64,000 bases of DNA from Tubiluchus corallicola (lineage: Eukaryota > Priapulida > Priapulimorpha > Priapulimorphida > Tubiluchidae). Shown piece by piece: positions 12,301 to 20,284 of this stretch (positions are counted from its first letter, which is position 1; each line of letters opens with the position of its first letter). A program made the position numbers and the translations under genes. The notes beneath the pieces are model-generated. The model did not search any database. It saw only the letters and a program-made list of their open reading frames with translations, and had not been told where the DNA came from. Where the stretch lies: positions 680,416-744,415 of the forward strand of contig JAQGDQ010000065.1 in the NCBI GenBank assembly GCA_030141605.1. The letters run 5' to 3'.

Positions 12301-14761
12301 ACTTTGGCCAGAGAGTGTACCCTGTGAGTTGTGTGTGGAAAATGTCCGTATAAAGTACTATGTCAGTGCAACTCAAACTTTGGTTCCAGTGTTAACAACT
12401 CTATATTTAACAAATCCATCACTAGCGGTATTTTTCCAGATTTTCTGAAATTAGCCAAAATTATACCAATCTATAAAGCAGATTCACCTCTTAATCCTAG
12501 TAACTACAGACCTATTTCTTTACTATCACCATTCTTTAAAATCTTTGAAAACTCATTTATAATAGGTTTGACAAATTTATTACTACTAATAACATGTTAC
12601 TGTATCAAGTATCAATTTGGATTTAGGAAAAATCATTCTACTTCGTTAACAGTTTCAGAGCTTGTAGATAACCTACTCGAGGATCTTGACAGTAAAGTTA
12701 TAACATGTGGCATTTTCTTAGACCTATCCAAAGCCTTTGACACAGTTCAACATACCATTCTCCTAAATAAACTTGAATATTATGGAATAAGAGGACTAGC
12801 ACTTTCTTTTTTCCATCATACCTGTCTAACCGGAACTTTACAAAACTGCTTCATCAAAATATGAAAATTATTATTCATTTTTACAATACTAGATCCTCAA
12901 GGAAAAGACATTTATTCCAAACATGGTTCAACCACCAGTATGGTATAAAGATTTTACAATACAATGGGGTTAAACTATAGAATAGTCTAACTGAAATGAC
13001 ATTGTGATAAATTACAGAACCGGCTCTAGGTTATTTGACACCCTAAGCAGAAGCATTTTAGCGTCCCATCATCAGTGGTCAATTCCTTCCCCCTTGTTCC
13101 CCATCACACCCTCAAAATTGAATTTTTTGTATAATATTATAATAAACAATAATGGTATCCCTGCGTGTTAGAATTATAAGGTATTGTAGTGCACTAATTA
13201 AGTGTAGTTTAATACCTATCTATAGGTTGCATTGACTGAATTTGAAATTGAATTTAGAACTATGACCCCAATGTGCACTGTTCCCTATGACCCAAGATTC
13301 TTCTTGCTGTTCAATGTCGCCACTCAGTAGCGTCATTTACTCTTCGTTTCCAGTATTCCACTTCTGGAGACTTCGATTCTTATACATTTATCTGCCATAA
13401 TACTATTGCAAGAAAATGTTTTATTAAAAGAAAGATTACTGCTATAAGCACTTCCTTAGCTCTGCAGCTCTATGCTTACAATAGAATAATATGACAAAAA
13501 GCAGAAAAAACTTATCAGTACTGTCTGAGCAAACTGATGTAATCTTAGGAAACCAGATAAAGCAAGTGTTTTGCAATGGGTTGGCACTTGCTAGCATCGA
13601 AGTATCACACATTTGTACAGGAACATGATGTAAGTAGTTTGTTTTATATAATAAGTGTTGTGCACTTAAACAGCTACATACTCTATGTTATTACTTATTC
13701 TAAACCTTAAAAATTAAAGAATTATTTTCACTATTTGGCACCCTAGGCAATTGGCTAGTTTGGCTAGTGGTGGAGCTGGCCCAGGTAAATTAGTCCCTTT
13801 ATTCAGCATCCAAAACGTTACATCTTTACTTAATCTCAAACTATGAAGTTTTGCAAAATTAAAGAATAGAAGTAACACTGACCCACTCAGTGTTTTTTCC
13901 TTGCTAGTGTTCTTGTTGTCTGTTTCCCTTTATTTTCATTTTAAAACTTCGTAGGAGGACTTTTTTCACACATGTCTTTTTTCTTATTTGCTCTCAAAAA
14001 CAAGTTATAGCTCCTATTGATTTTCTGATTAAGGAATTCAAAACTCTATTTGGCTTTAATCAAAAATGCAATAACAGTAAAACAGCCCAACAATTGTATG
14101 ATCTAAACACAGGTATTTTAAATTTTATAATATTTAATTGCTAAAAATATTAGTTCGCATGTCATGTCTTGTTACAGCTTTAGAAATACTGATGCACTAA
14201 GGACTTTGCTATATTCAGTTGAAGTATATTGCAAAGGTATGTAGTTTATAGTTTCTGGTTCTCCTACAAGACATAGATACCAAATTCGCAATCCAACTTA
14301 ATGACCCACATTTACCTTTAATACTTTCCCATAATGCTTTTCAAATTTTATTACTTCAGTTGTCACGTTTGAACTAGAGTTGCTTTCATAATTTTTCCAA
14401 CCACCGCTTATTTAACAATCATCAAAATATAAGAGCAACGTATAAGTGACCTAATGGTCATACGTTGCCCTCACATTATGGCACTTTTTTGTATTTTGTT
14501 GGACATTATTGTATTCTCTTTTTCCATGTGTGCGAAAATAAACAATTCAATTTAACAGGCGGTACAGATTACATACATCCACACACCTAGTGCATCAGTT
14601 TAGAATAAGATGTTGTGAAATTTAATTTGCACGAATTTTAACCCAACTTACCCTTCTCCTTCCAACTCAACTTCGCTTGAATGTTGTACAAATCGTCGGA
14701 TAACACTGCCGAGACATGCTTCATTCCAACGTAATCGTAATACGCTTCTTACCGCAATCAT
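3160..14761 (-). CDS. ABHD11: ABHD11-like mitochondrial alpha/beta hydrolase, 5' four exons (partial)
   Basis: Four minus-strand exons join in frame: 14652-14761, 6263-6404, 5185-5358 and 3160-3330, giving 199 residues. Human ABHD11 is a little over 300 residues, so about a third is missing beyond the window start. Residues 1-36 are arginine-rich and hydrophobic with few acids early on, as expected of a mitochondrial presequence. An HGLFG oxyanion-hole motif begins at residue 61, a DARNHGHS strand/loop motif lies at 89-96, and the nucleophile elbow GHSMGG places the catalytic serine at residue 129. The catalytic Asp and His would be in the missing part. Exon 1 ends with two bases of a glycine codon completed by the first base of exon 2; the other junctions are phase 0. 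In mammals ABHD11 is a mitochondrial serine hydrolase linked to protecting lipoylated 2-oxoglutarate dehydrogenase; that role here is inferred from family membership. Intron 1 is about 8.2 kb and full of transposons. Confidence 0.88.
3331..4135. other. Intronic DNA, nothing recognised
   Basis: This is part of intron 3 of the ABHD11-like gene. It is AT-rich and shows no reading frames or repeats that I recognise. Confidence 0.4.
4136..5114. repeat. Short satellite-bearing repeat element: tail, monomer, tail
   Basis: Two copies of a ~255 bp tail (about 4136-4392 and 4850-5112) share blocks such as GGGAGCAGATGGATC, GTGACC...GTACCCTGTGAG and GGTCACCAA. Between them (about 4525-4780) lie one full and one truncated monomer of the ~148 bp satellite found at 10.6-12.1 kb; anchor words begin near 4563 and 4710. 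A third tail copy closes the 10.6-12.3 kb array, so monomer plus tail recur together as a unit. Reading frames in this region are chance frames through the repeat. Confidence 0.75.
5185..5358 (-). CDS. ABHD11: ABHD11-like exon 3 (nucleophile elbow GHSMGG)
   Basis: The exon has 58 codons, phase 0 at both ends, with acceptor AG at 5359-5360 and donor GT at 5183-5184. It carries [13 protein letters not shown] and [13 protein letters not shown], the most diagnostic motifs of this family. Confidence 0.92.
6263..6404 (-). CDS. ABHD11: ABHD11-like exon 2 (oxyanion-hole HGLFG)
   Basis: The acceptor AG is at 6405-6406 and the donor GTATGT starts at 6262. One leading base completes the split glycine codon, followed by 47 codons with the [15 protein letters not shown] block that aligns with the first beta strand and oxyanion hole of ABHD11 proteins. 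Confidence 0.88.
6405..8277. other. Intron 1 segment with weak coding-like patches
   Basis: This is the start-side part of ABHD11-like intron 1. Around 7186-7434 a plus-strand frame of 82 codons is open, and near 7735-7876 another short frame looks coding-like, but neither matches a family I know and they are in different frames. They may be remains of a transposon protein. A perfect 46 bp tandem duplication sits at 7400-7491. Confidence 0.35.
7400..7491. repeat. Perfect 46 bp tandem duplication
   Basis: The 46 bp unit starting CAGAGAAAAT and ending TTATCA occurs at 7400-7445 and again immediately at 7446-7491 without a mismatch. A shorter run of CACGCAAGT words follows. Confidence 0.9.
8278..9665 (-). 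pseudogene. APE-type non-LTR retrotransposon, reverse transcriptase and 3' end
   Basis: Reading down the minus strand from 9665, the RT begins with an [10 protein letters not shown] / VNNYRP block (about 9500-9590), then a DLHKAFDT-type motif (about 9280-9300) and an intact FADD catalytic motif (9052-9063). It continues with an FLGVI block and a C-terminal segment containing a GPRLWND motif (about 8350-8370). This order is that of CR1/L2/Jockey-like elements. Several frameshifts separate the pieces, and the 5' half including the endonuclease is absent. An AATAAA-type signal near 8286-8292 suggests the 3' end. It lies inside ABHD11-like intron 1, on the same strand as that gene. Confidence 0.85.
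9666..9943. other. Junction between two non-LTR fragments
   Basis: This stretch separates the minus-strand RT fragment from the plus-strand endonuclease fragment. It contains a GC-rich patch (9770-9865) unlike its AT-rich surroundings. I see no gene in it. Confidence 0.35.
9944..10470 (+). pseudogene. Non-LTR retrotransposon endonuclease (APE-like) fragment
   Basis: The frame reads GIGLYICNK, then an FGVVY motif and a GNFNKHL motif near 10170-10190, followed after a frameshift by a DDIYTND block and ADHFPI near 10375. These are the ordered motifs of an APE-type endonuclease. The usual GDFN catalytic aspartate is an asparagine here, so it is probably dead as well as frame-broken. The matching RT continues on the same strand at 12331 beyond an inserted satellite array. 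Confidence 0.82.
10620..12323. repeat. ~148 bp satellite array, ten monomers, plus conserved tail
   Basis: The anchor word GACCTTTCATTTGATAT (with variants) begins at 10696, 10836, 10984, 11123, 11272, 11421, 11574, 11723, 11871 and 12019. Spacings are 140, 148, 139, 149, 149, 153, 149, 148 and 148 bp. Monomers fall into four types by the sequence after the anchor (see findings). After the last monomer, 12100-12323 is a copy of the tail seen twice at 4.1-5.1 kb, cut short relative to those copies. Poly-C runs occur inside monomers near 11484 and 11780. Frames running through the array are artefacts of its periodicity. The array interrupts a plus-strand non-LTR element. Confidence 0.9.
12331..12864 (+). 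pseudogene. Non-LTR retrotransposon reverse transcriptase, N-terminal half
   Basis: One 177-codon frame carries a [18 protein letters not shown] block, a [11 protein letters not shown] motif, a FGFRKNHST motif and [11 protein letters not shown] with the first catalytic aspartate. This is the fingers and first palm part of a CR1/L2-like RT. It stops before the FADD motif, so the second catalytic part is deleted. It is the likely continuation of the endonuclease at 9944-10470. Confidence 0.88.
13015..13784. mobile_element. hAT-like non-autonomous transposon with 8 bp target duplication
   Basis: The left end CAGAACCGGCTC and the reverse complement of the right end, CTGGGCCAGCTC, are short imperfect terminal inverted repeats. 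Flanking 8-mers are ATAAATTA (13007-13014) and GTAAATTA (13785-13792), a 7/8 match, and hAT elements make 8 bp duplications. Both ends contain a CCCTA(A/G)GCA word. No transposase frame is present. A second copy lies at 34619-35232. Confidence 0.85.
14435..14468 (+). other. Hairpin in the 3' end of the non-LTR element
   Basis: Outer arms GCAACGTA and TACGTTGC and an inner stem TGACC/GGTCA around a TAAT loop give a two-part hairpin, with a four-base bulge on the 5' side. It lies about 70 bp before the AATAAA. In related elements 3' hairpins can be recognised by the RT; that role is inferred here. Confidence 0.6.
14652..14761 (-). CDS. ABHD11: ABHD11-like exon 1 (start codon, mitochondrial presequence)
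   Basis: The ATG is at 14759-14761. The exon encodes 36 codons plus two bases (GG) and ends at a strong GTAAGT donor (14651-14646). Five arginines in the first 23 residues with few acids support a targeting peptide. The start was chosen because it opens the only frame that meets the phase of exon 2. Confidence 0.82.
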
Positions 14762-14909
14762 TTGGTTTTTACAGCTTTTAATCTTAGAAAACAGTTAAAG
14801 TTGTACCCAGGCAGTACATGAGAAGCAAAAATACTGTTTTTAGACAAAAATAAATGCAAATTTGAACAGCAACTTCACATGTTTACGTGATAACTGTGTA
14901 GAGCGCCGT
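14762..14909 (-). promoter_or_regulatory. Short 5' flank of the ABHD11-like gene
   Basis: Only about 150 bp separate the ATG from the start of the terminal-inverted-repeat element. No TATA box is obvious at a useful position. The transcription start is therefore expected here or inside the element. Confidence 0.4.
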
Positions 14910-16211
14910 GTAATCCACTAGCCGAAGTAGGACACTTCCGGTAAAACGCATGTGCTAAATTTGCGGAAAAGCAGTGTCGTGCATGGGCAGCCCAAATAGG
15001 ACCCTGGCGATTTTTTTCGTTAATCGAGAATTATAATGACATAATAAAACACAAAACTAAATTTGTTTTGTAGAAAAAGTAACTTTATAATAATTGTTAT
15101 GGGCAAATTACGTAATTACCCACATAATTAGTTTTTTTTATTTTTCTCGCATGAGGGAGCAATAAACTAAAGGGGACAAGTGGGCAATTGCGGGCAGACT
15201 CAACTGGTTATTGGTGGATACTGCAATTTTTATATGAGAAATTTATTGTCATGCTTCATAAACCATAAGCTGTGTGCTCTCTCTAGCCGAATGAAGTAAA
15301 TGATTTTTGTAAATCTAACTTTATTAATTAGATAGCAATTTCCTGTGTAATTTTTAGTTCAAATTTCCGTAGTTTTTGTTCAAATTATATTACTGCAAAT
15401 TGTATGCATTTTTTTGTTTTTTCTCCTTCTTTAGAAAATAAAGACTGCAGAAACACCTTATGCAAAGAATTTTCGTGTTTGCTGTGTTAACAATAATGAT
15501 GGATTATTTATAATAATGATGGATGGCAATTTACAAAATTAATGTCTTTTTTACAATAGTATCATCAGTATAAATAGCTCCATTAAAATTATCATAACAT
15601 TAAGCTAAAGAGAGAAATTACGCACACAGTTATTACAGAAATAACTGAAAGTTTAAAAATGAGACAGATGCTGCTAAGCCTTCACAACACGAAAGAGTAA
15701 TTTTTAACTTTTTAGGAAAGGCAAAGACAATTAGTTTTAATAATATCACTAGTATTGTAACATGTAGGGCACTGTTGCACGTTGCTCGTTAGCCCATGTA
15801 GGGCACATAGGTCGCTAGAATGTTTTCTTAGGAGAAAGGGTCCACTTTCTTTGTCCAAGAGGTAGTGAAACGGATCACCTGTCTGTGAAGCGAAACAAAA
15901 TAGAAAATGATACACCTTAAACAAATGTTGAAATCGCCTAAAAAGTGCGTTTATTTCACTTCAACAACATTAATATCGAAGCCAAATTTGATATTGTTCG
16001 TTTTACCAGCTCAGAATAAATTTTTTTATTTTATCAGATGTATAATAAATTATTCAACGTGTATTGGCGTTTTTAATTATTATTATTATCACTACATAGG
16101 AACAATGGACGGTGCCAGTACGCTTAACAACTCAATTCGCGAACCTGTCTCTAGCGTCCTACTTGTGCTAGCCCATGTACGCCAATTGTCCTACTTCAGC
16201 TAGTGGATTAC
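14910..16211. mobile_element. ~1.3 kb DNA transposon with 24 bp terminal inverted repeats
   Basis: Positions 14910-14933 (GTAATCCACTAGCCGAAGTA then GGAC) match the reverse complement of 16188-16211 with one mismatch. Just inside both ends a second, looser inverted match shares CATGGGC, AGC and TAGGAC words, so the ends are compound. A related word set recurs internally near 15790-15830. No transposase similarity was found; the longest frames inside (15712-15924 minus, 15907-16203 plus) are not recognised. A clear target duplication could not be fixed. Confidence 0.72.
14933..14942 (-). promoter_or_regulatory. ETS/GABP-like site ACCGGAAGTG upstream of the ABHD11-like gene
   Basis: The minus strand reads ACCGGAAGTG, a full match to the ETS-family (GABP/NRF-2) consensus that is common in promoters of nuclear genes for mitochondrial proteins. 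It is about 170 bp upstream of the ATG and overlaps the inner edge of the transposon TIR. Its function is untested. Confidence 0.45.
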
Positions 16212-16985
16212 TCTGCGCCCAACACTGTACTTATTGGCACTCACAGTGGCAACAAACGGCTGACTGAGTCATAGATATTGTGGGCTGAACTGGGCTGCAG
16301 CGATTCCCGGCGAGGAGTGCTATATGCGGCCCAGGTCGGAAAGGTTTTATTTGTGGATCATATCTGTGTATCCAATCTTCAGAAAGCAACAAATAATTGA
16401 AAGAAGTGAATAGTTAGTGTGTTGCGTCATTTACTAAGCTATCCACTTTCTGTTAAGGTCAATTTCTAATAAATCATTTCAGTTAGTTTTAATGTATTCC
16501 CCATGTACTAATGTATTAACTATAATTATATTGTCATAGTACATCTTCATCAAAATATTCTTTGCAGCTATGAAAAGGGAAGGTAAGCACGCAATACAAT
16601 AGGCCGAATTATATTTGTAGTGGCATTACATAACTTCCAGCAGCTACAACGCTTTTTTTTAAATTTTATAATTTTGTCTGCTCTTTCTCCTGCACAGCCT
16701 AACTCTTTCCTTTGTGCATAATTTATCCTGATTAATTAATAACTATAGCAATAATGGCCTATTTGTATTCTTGTGTAAATGAGGAGATACATAAAATGTC
16801 TATGTCTATGTCTGTCTCACCAAAAGTGAACTAGAAAAAAAGTCGTTGGGGAGCTGAAGCAAATTCTTCGCAGTATAAACTTTGTCGGTTTCAGGCAACA
16901 AGGCAAATTCAGTAAAACGAATTTGGAAGTAACAGGTTGTAGAGCCTTGCATATCATATTAAGTGCTCCAGGTGTAGCGGCTGAG
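16212..16985. other. No gene seen
   Basis: This is AT-rich DNA with no recognisable frame. It separates the TIR element from the BEL/Pao gag remains. Confidence 0.4.
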
Positions 16986-16989
16986 TAGC

Positions 16990-18840
16990 GTAACTTTCAA
17001 TAGCAGCTGGCTAATCCATGCAAGCGAAACGTGGTAGCGAAAAGTCGACCAAATCCTCAAGTGTGACGTCATTGAACAGGAGTGCCAAACTAAGAAACCA
17101 AAAACTTATAATTAAAGAACGTAAACAAGAACAAGAACTCAAGCTCTAAGCCAAGATAAACACTGTAAAAATGAGTGCAGTTCTGAAGATGAAGGTGACG
17201 AAGACAGCTTTGATTCTGCAGCTGATGTTAAGACCAGGTCAGTGGATCATGGAACATCGGTCTCGAAGGTCAAAGCATGGCTGAGGTCAAGGTCAGTATA
17301 CACGGGCCCAGTAGTTAAACATTATGCAACCGGCATACGAAAATGATGAGAGTTACTTGTCTGAAGATTTTGTTACTCCAGGAACTACTGATAAGTATGG
17401 GAGCACTTGTTCTGGCCTCTAGTTTGCGTTGCACGGGAACAATGAAACGCTTAGTCATCATGGCAACAGAGGGTATTTTTTGCAACTATGACACTGTCTA
17501 TAGTACACATGTACAACGTAGTACAATCCGACTCATCCCATCTTTTGTGGTGATAATTTGAATGAGATTGTTGTGAATAAATTTATGAATCGGTATTTTG
17601 GTAGTAAATTAATGGAGTTATCAGCTGAATTAGATTCAGTTGATAAATCTCACGCCTCCCTGATTTCATAAGATAAATTTATACGGTTGACAGAGAAACT
17701 CATCCAGCTGACAGTACGAATTTAATGCGACACGAATTGTCATGCGTGTTATAGAGATGCAGGTGTCTTGTATAGGAAATTGTAGAAGGAAGACACTATT
17801 GTCTTGAATAGCTACATGCAGAGTTAGAACTAATTAAGAGAAGTTCGGTAGCGATTTAGATGTCGCGTAGAAGTAACTTTATGATTAGCAGCCAAGGTCT
17901 CTATCAGTTGAATAAATTCTATTCACTGTGGTAACGTAGATAACGAGTTCTTGTATGATTAAGAGCGTTCAAAGTAAAGCAACACTAAATCCTAGATACG
18001 AACTTGAGAGATTCGCATTGTACTAAAGAAAGCTCAATTGCGGGAGCTACGCTCGATAACTTGAGGGAAGAAGACCTCCACTCACAACGCAAGGTCGAAG
18101 TGAAAGTCTTGAGGAGACAGAATCACTTCAAAGCGAACAGGAAGCGAATCTAGATAATCTATATAAAATCTACACAATCTATAAAATCAATTCATGATCA
18201 CTCGATACGGCTAGATAAACTATAACGATCAATCTAGCGAGAAAAAGGGTCGTGATAAGATGCCCGTGCAAAGTCACAAAAAAAAAGCGACAAGACTGTG
18301 ATCATGAAAATAACGCTTGAAGAACAACGTAAACATAACAACATGTACAAAGCAATGCAACGTCCAATAGCAGAGGTGGACAAGTTTAATGGAAATGTTT
18401 TGAATTTTTGACAATTGATACGGCACTTGCTTTGGCAGTTATGAAGCCAGCGTCACGAGCTACACGCAAGATGAGGCTGCAAGGCTTCAAGAGATTAATG
18501 CAATTCTGTACTGGAAAACCAAAAAAAGTTGAAAAAGTTGCAGCTACGTGGAGCCCATGCGAGCTTACAAGCATCCTTTACAGTTACTCAGGCTTGGATG
18601 TCAAAAATAGCAAATTTTGACCAAATCAAGGGCAAGGACCACGAGAACTATCGGAACTTTGCTGACTTGCTTTATAACTGCGTGGAGATGTTGATCACAA
18701 TGAATAATCTCTACGAAATTAATACGCAGACAAGTCTCGTTCAGATTGTTAAAAAACTGCCATACAAATTCCATACAAATGGAAGAACGTGGTGTCCGGA
18801 TAAGCCTCCCTGTGTACGGAAACTTAGATAATGGGGTTAA
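16990..18840 (+). pseudogene. BEL/Pao gag remains, interrupted by a solo LTR
   Basis: The upstream part (about 16990-17560) holds a charged, lysine-rich stretch followed by an acidic patch and a VKAWLRSRS block typical of the N-terminal half of BEL/Pao gag. The downstream part (18262-18840) has a VDKFNGNVLNF motif, a RLMQFCTGKPKK motif and NFADLLYNC...INTQTSLVQIVKKLPYK spread over three frames, as in the gag domain of Pao elements. A 689 bp LTR of another element sits between the parts. Many frameshifts and stops are present. Matching BEL pol genes at 50-56 kb are separate copies. Confidence 0.75.
17569..18257 (+). mobile_element. Solo LTR (short form) with AGAT target duplication
   Basis: The sequence starts TGTTGTGAATAAATTTATG and ends CGTGATA. 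It is flanked by AGAT at 17565-17568 and 18258-18261. It is homologous along both ends to the LTR at 21381-22770 but lacks about 640 bp from the middle of that longer copy. No internal element sequence adjoins it, so it looks like a recombined solo LTR inserted into BEL gag. Confidence 0.8.
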
Positions 18841-19889
18841 ACCAGAATGAAGCGCCTAGCCAAAAATTTTGCTTACATTGGGGCAAAAACCAATGCATTT
18901 TCAGATTTTCCTAGATTTTAGGCATTTGAGGTCTTCAATGGCCGAAAAAAGGTCAGTTTAGCAACTTCAGTAAGCAGTTTTTCGCCACCAATGACACTAA
19001 ATTCGATATTCAAAGCAATAATTGCTTTTTAATCACTGGCTTTTTAATCACTGCTTTCATCAACCTAGTTTTTATACGTTACGTGGTATAAGTCTTGGCC
19101 GGCGCGTGGTAAAAATGGCACAGGAAAAAATGGAAAAGCAGGTAAAAACGGCACAGGAAAATGGCAAATAGGTTATTTTTTGATGCAGTGGATTTCTATA
19201 AAAAAAAACTAGAATGCGCTCAGTAGGATACAGATCTCGGCCATAGCCGAACAATCCTAATCTTATTCGTCTGATTCAAATAATTTAACACAAAGGTAAA
19301 CAAGCAAACGTACAAAAATGTACATGTATTGGTATTATACAGATTAGCAAAAGACTCACAAAATATTTGATTCATTAAATGGATTTAGAATCAATAATGC
19401 ACGAACGTTCCACATACTGTTTATTAACCTTTTTCATCATTAATTTTGGCGGTGGTAATGACAGACAAATACGTGCGCACCAAGTCACCTTAGAAGGCTA
19501 TACACGTTTAAAAGCAAAAGTTATAGACACCGTTACTCTGTTTTACAAGCGAGATTTTCTCGCAGTGGAACCAGGAACGAATTCGTAGTTGTGTGTCCTG
19601 GTGAAGAAAATAAAAAGACGTACTGAATACTCCCTCTGAGACCGCCATGAAGTGCTTCACAAACGTTTTTTGCACATGGTGTTTGGTCAAGATTTGCGAA
19701 AAAAGAGCCGGCGAAAAGATTCTCATTTTGGCACTCTATACCCACCTTTATTCGCAAAGTTTCTTGGAAATCTGATAGATAGTTTTTGCGTAATAGGCTT
19801 ACTGCCATAACATGTAACATAAAAATTATTAGTCCAAAGCCTGTAAGACTATAATTGGTAATTATAATACTTTTTCTTCTTTTTCAAAA
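18841..19889. other. No identified gene
   Basis: A short repeat of GGTAAAAATGGCACAGG-like words lies at about 19108-19165; an inverted relative occurs near 24690-24715. A 95-codon minus-strand frame at 19533-19820 is open but unrecognised. Confidence 0.35.
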
Positions 19890-20262
19890 TCTCATTCCAC
19901 CTATTGTAGGCTTTGAGGTATCACTATGTTCCAGAGTATTCCACCCACTTCTATCTGCAGCTAACTGTGTAAGTTCTTCTACTCCTAAAGATAGTTTTGG
20001 TTGAAGTAGTTGAACATCTTTATTTATCTTTGCTATCAGTTGTTTTAGTTTTGCCAAGTGGTTTTTTTGCAAGGTTTTAAAGCTTCCTTTAAGGTGATTC
20101 TTACTGGTGCTTCATTTGGTAATCTTAGAAGATGTCCTAGCCATCTTAATCGTCGGATCTTAATTTTTGAAGTCCAGTAAATTTCTTTTGTTCTGGTGTA
20201 TAAATCTTCATTTGCATATTTAAAACTTTCCTTGAAGACTTCTATGAAATTTGTCAATCTGC
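19890..20262 (-). pseudogene. RTE-like non-LTR retrotransposon, C-terminal fragment
   Basis: The frame starting at 20257 reads an IRRLRWLGHLLRLP motif, the conserved post-RT motif of RTE-type elements. After a frameshift a second frame ends with TQLAADRSGWNTLEHS, the usual AQDR-x-GW-type closing motif. The catalytic RT and endonuclease are not present. The call rests on motif order and closeness to known RTE C-termini. Confidence 0.75.
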
Positions 20263-20284
20263 TTTTCTGCTTCTTAACCGACCG

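Larger units (their letters stand above)
12865..14553 (+). pseudogene. 3' part of the plus-strand non-LTR element, split by a hAT-like insertion
   Basis: After an internal deletion, 12865-13014 reads as the RT C-terminal tail, with an arginine/lysine-rich start and a residual L-x-NSLTE motif. A hAT-like element then interrupts at 13015-13784, and 13793 onward continues in similar style. The 3' untranslated end shows a hairpin at 14435-14468, a TTTTTTGTATTTTG stretch, an AATAAA at 14537-14542 and a CAATTCAATTT end at about 14553. The element ends about 100 bp from ABHD11-like exon 1. Confidence 0.65.

Noticed and set aside
19533-19820. 95-codon minus-strand frame
   Set aside because: It is open but has no recognisable motif, start context or neighbouring signal, so it was not called as a gene.
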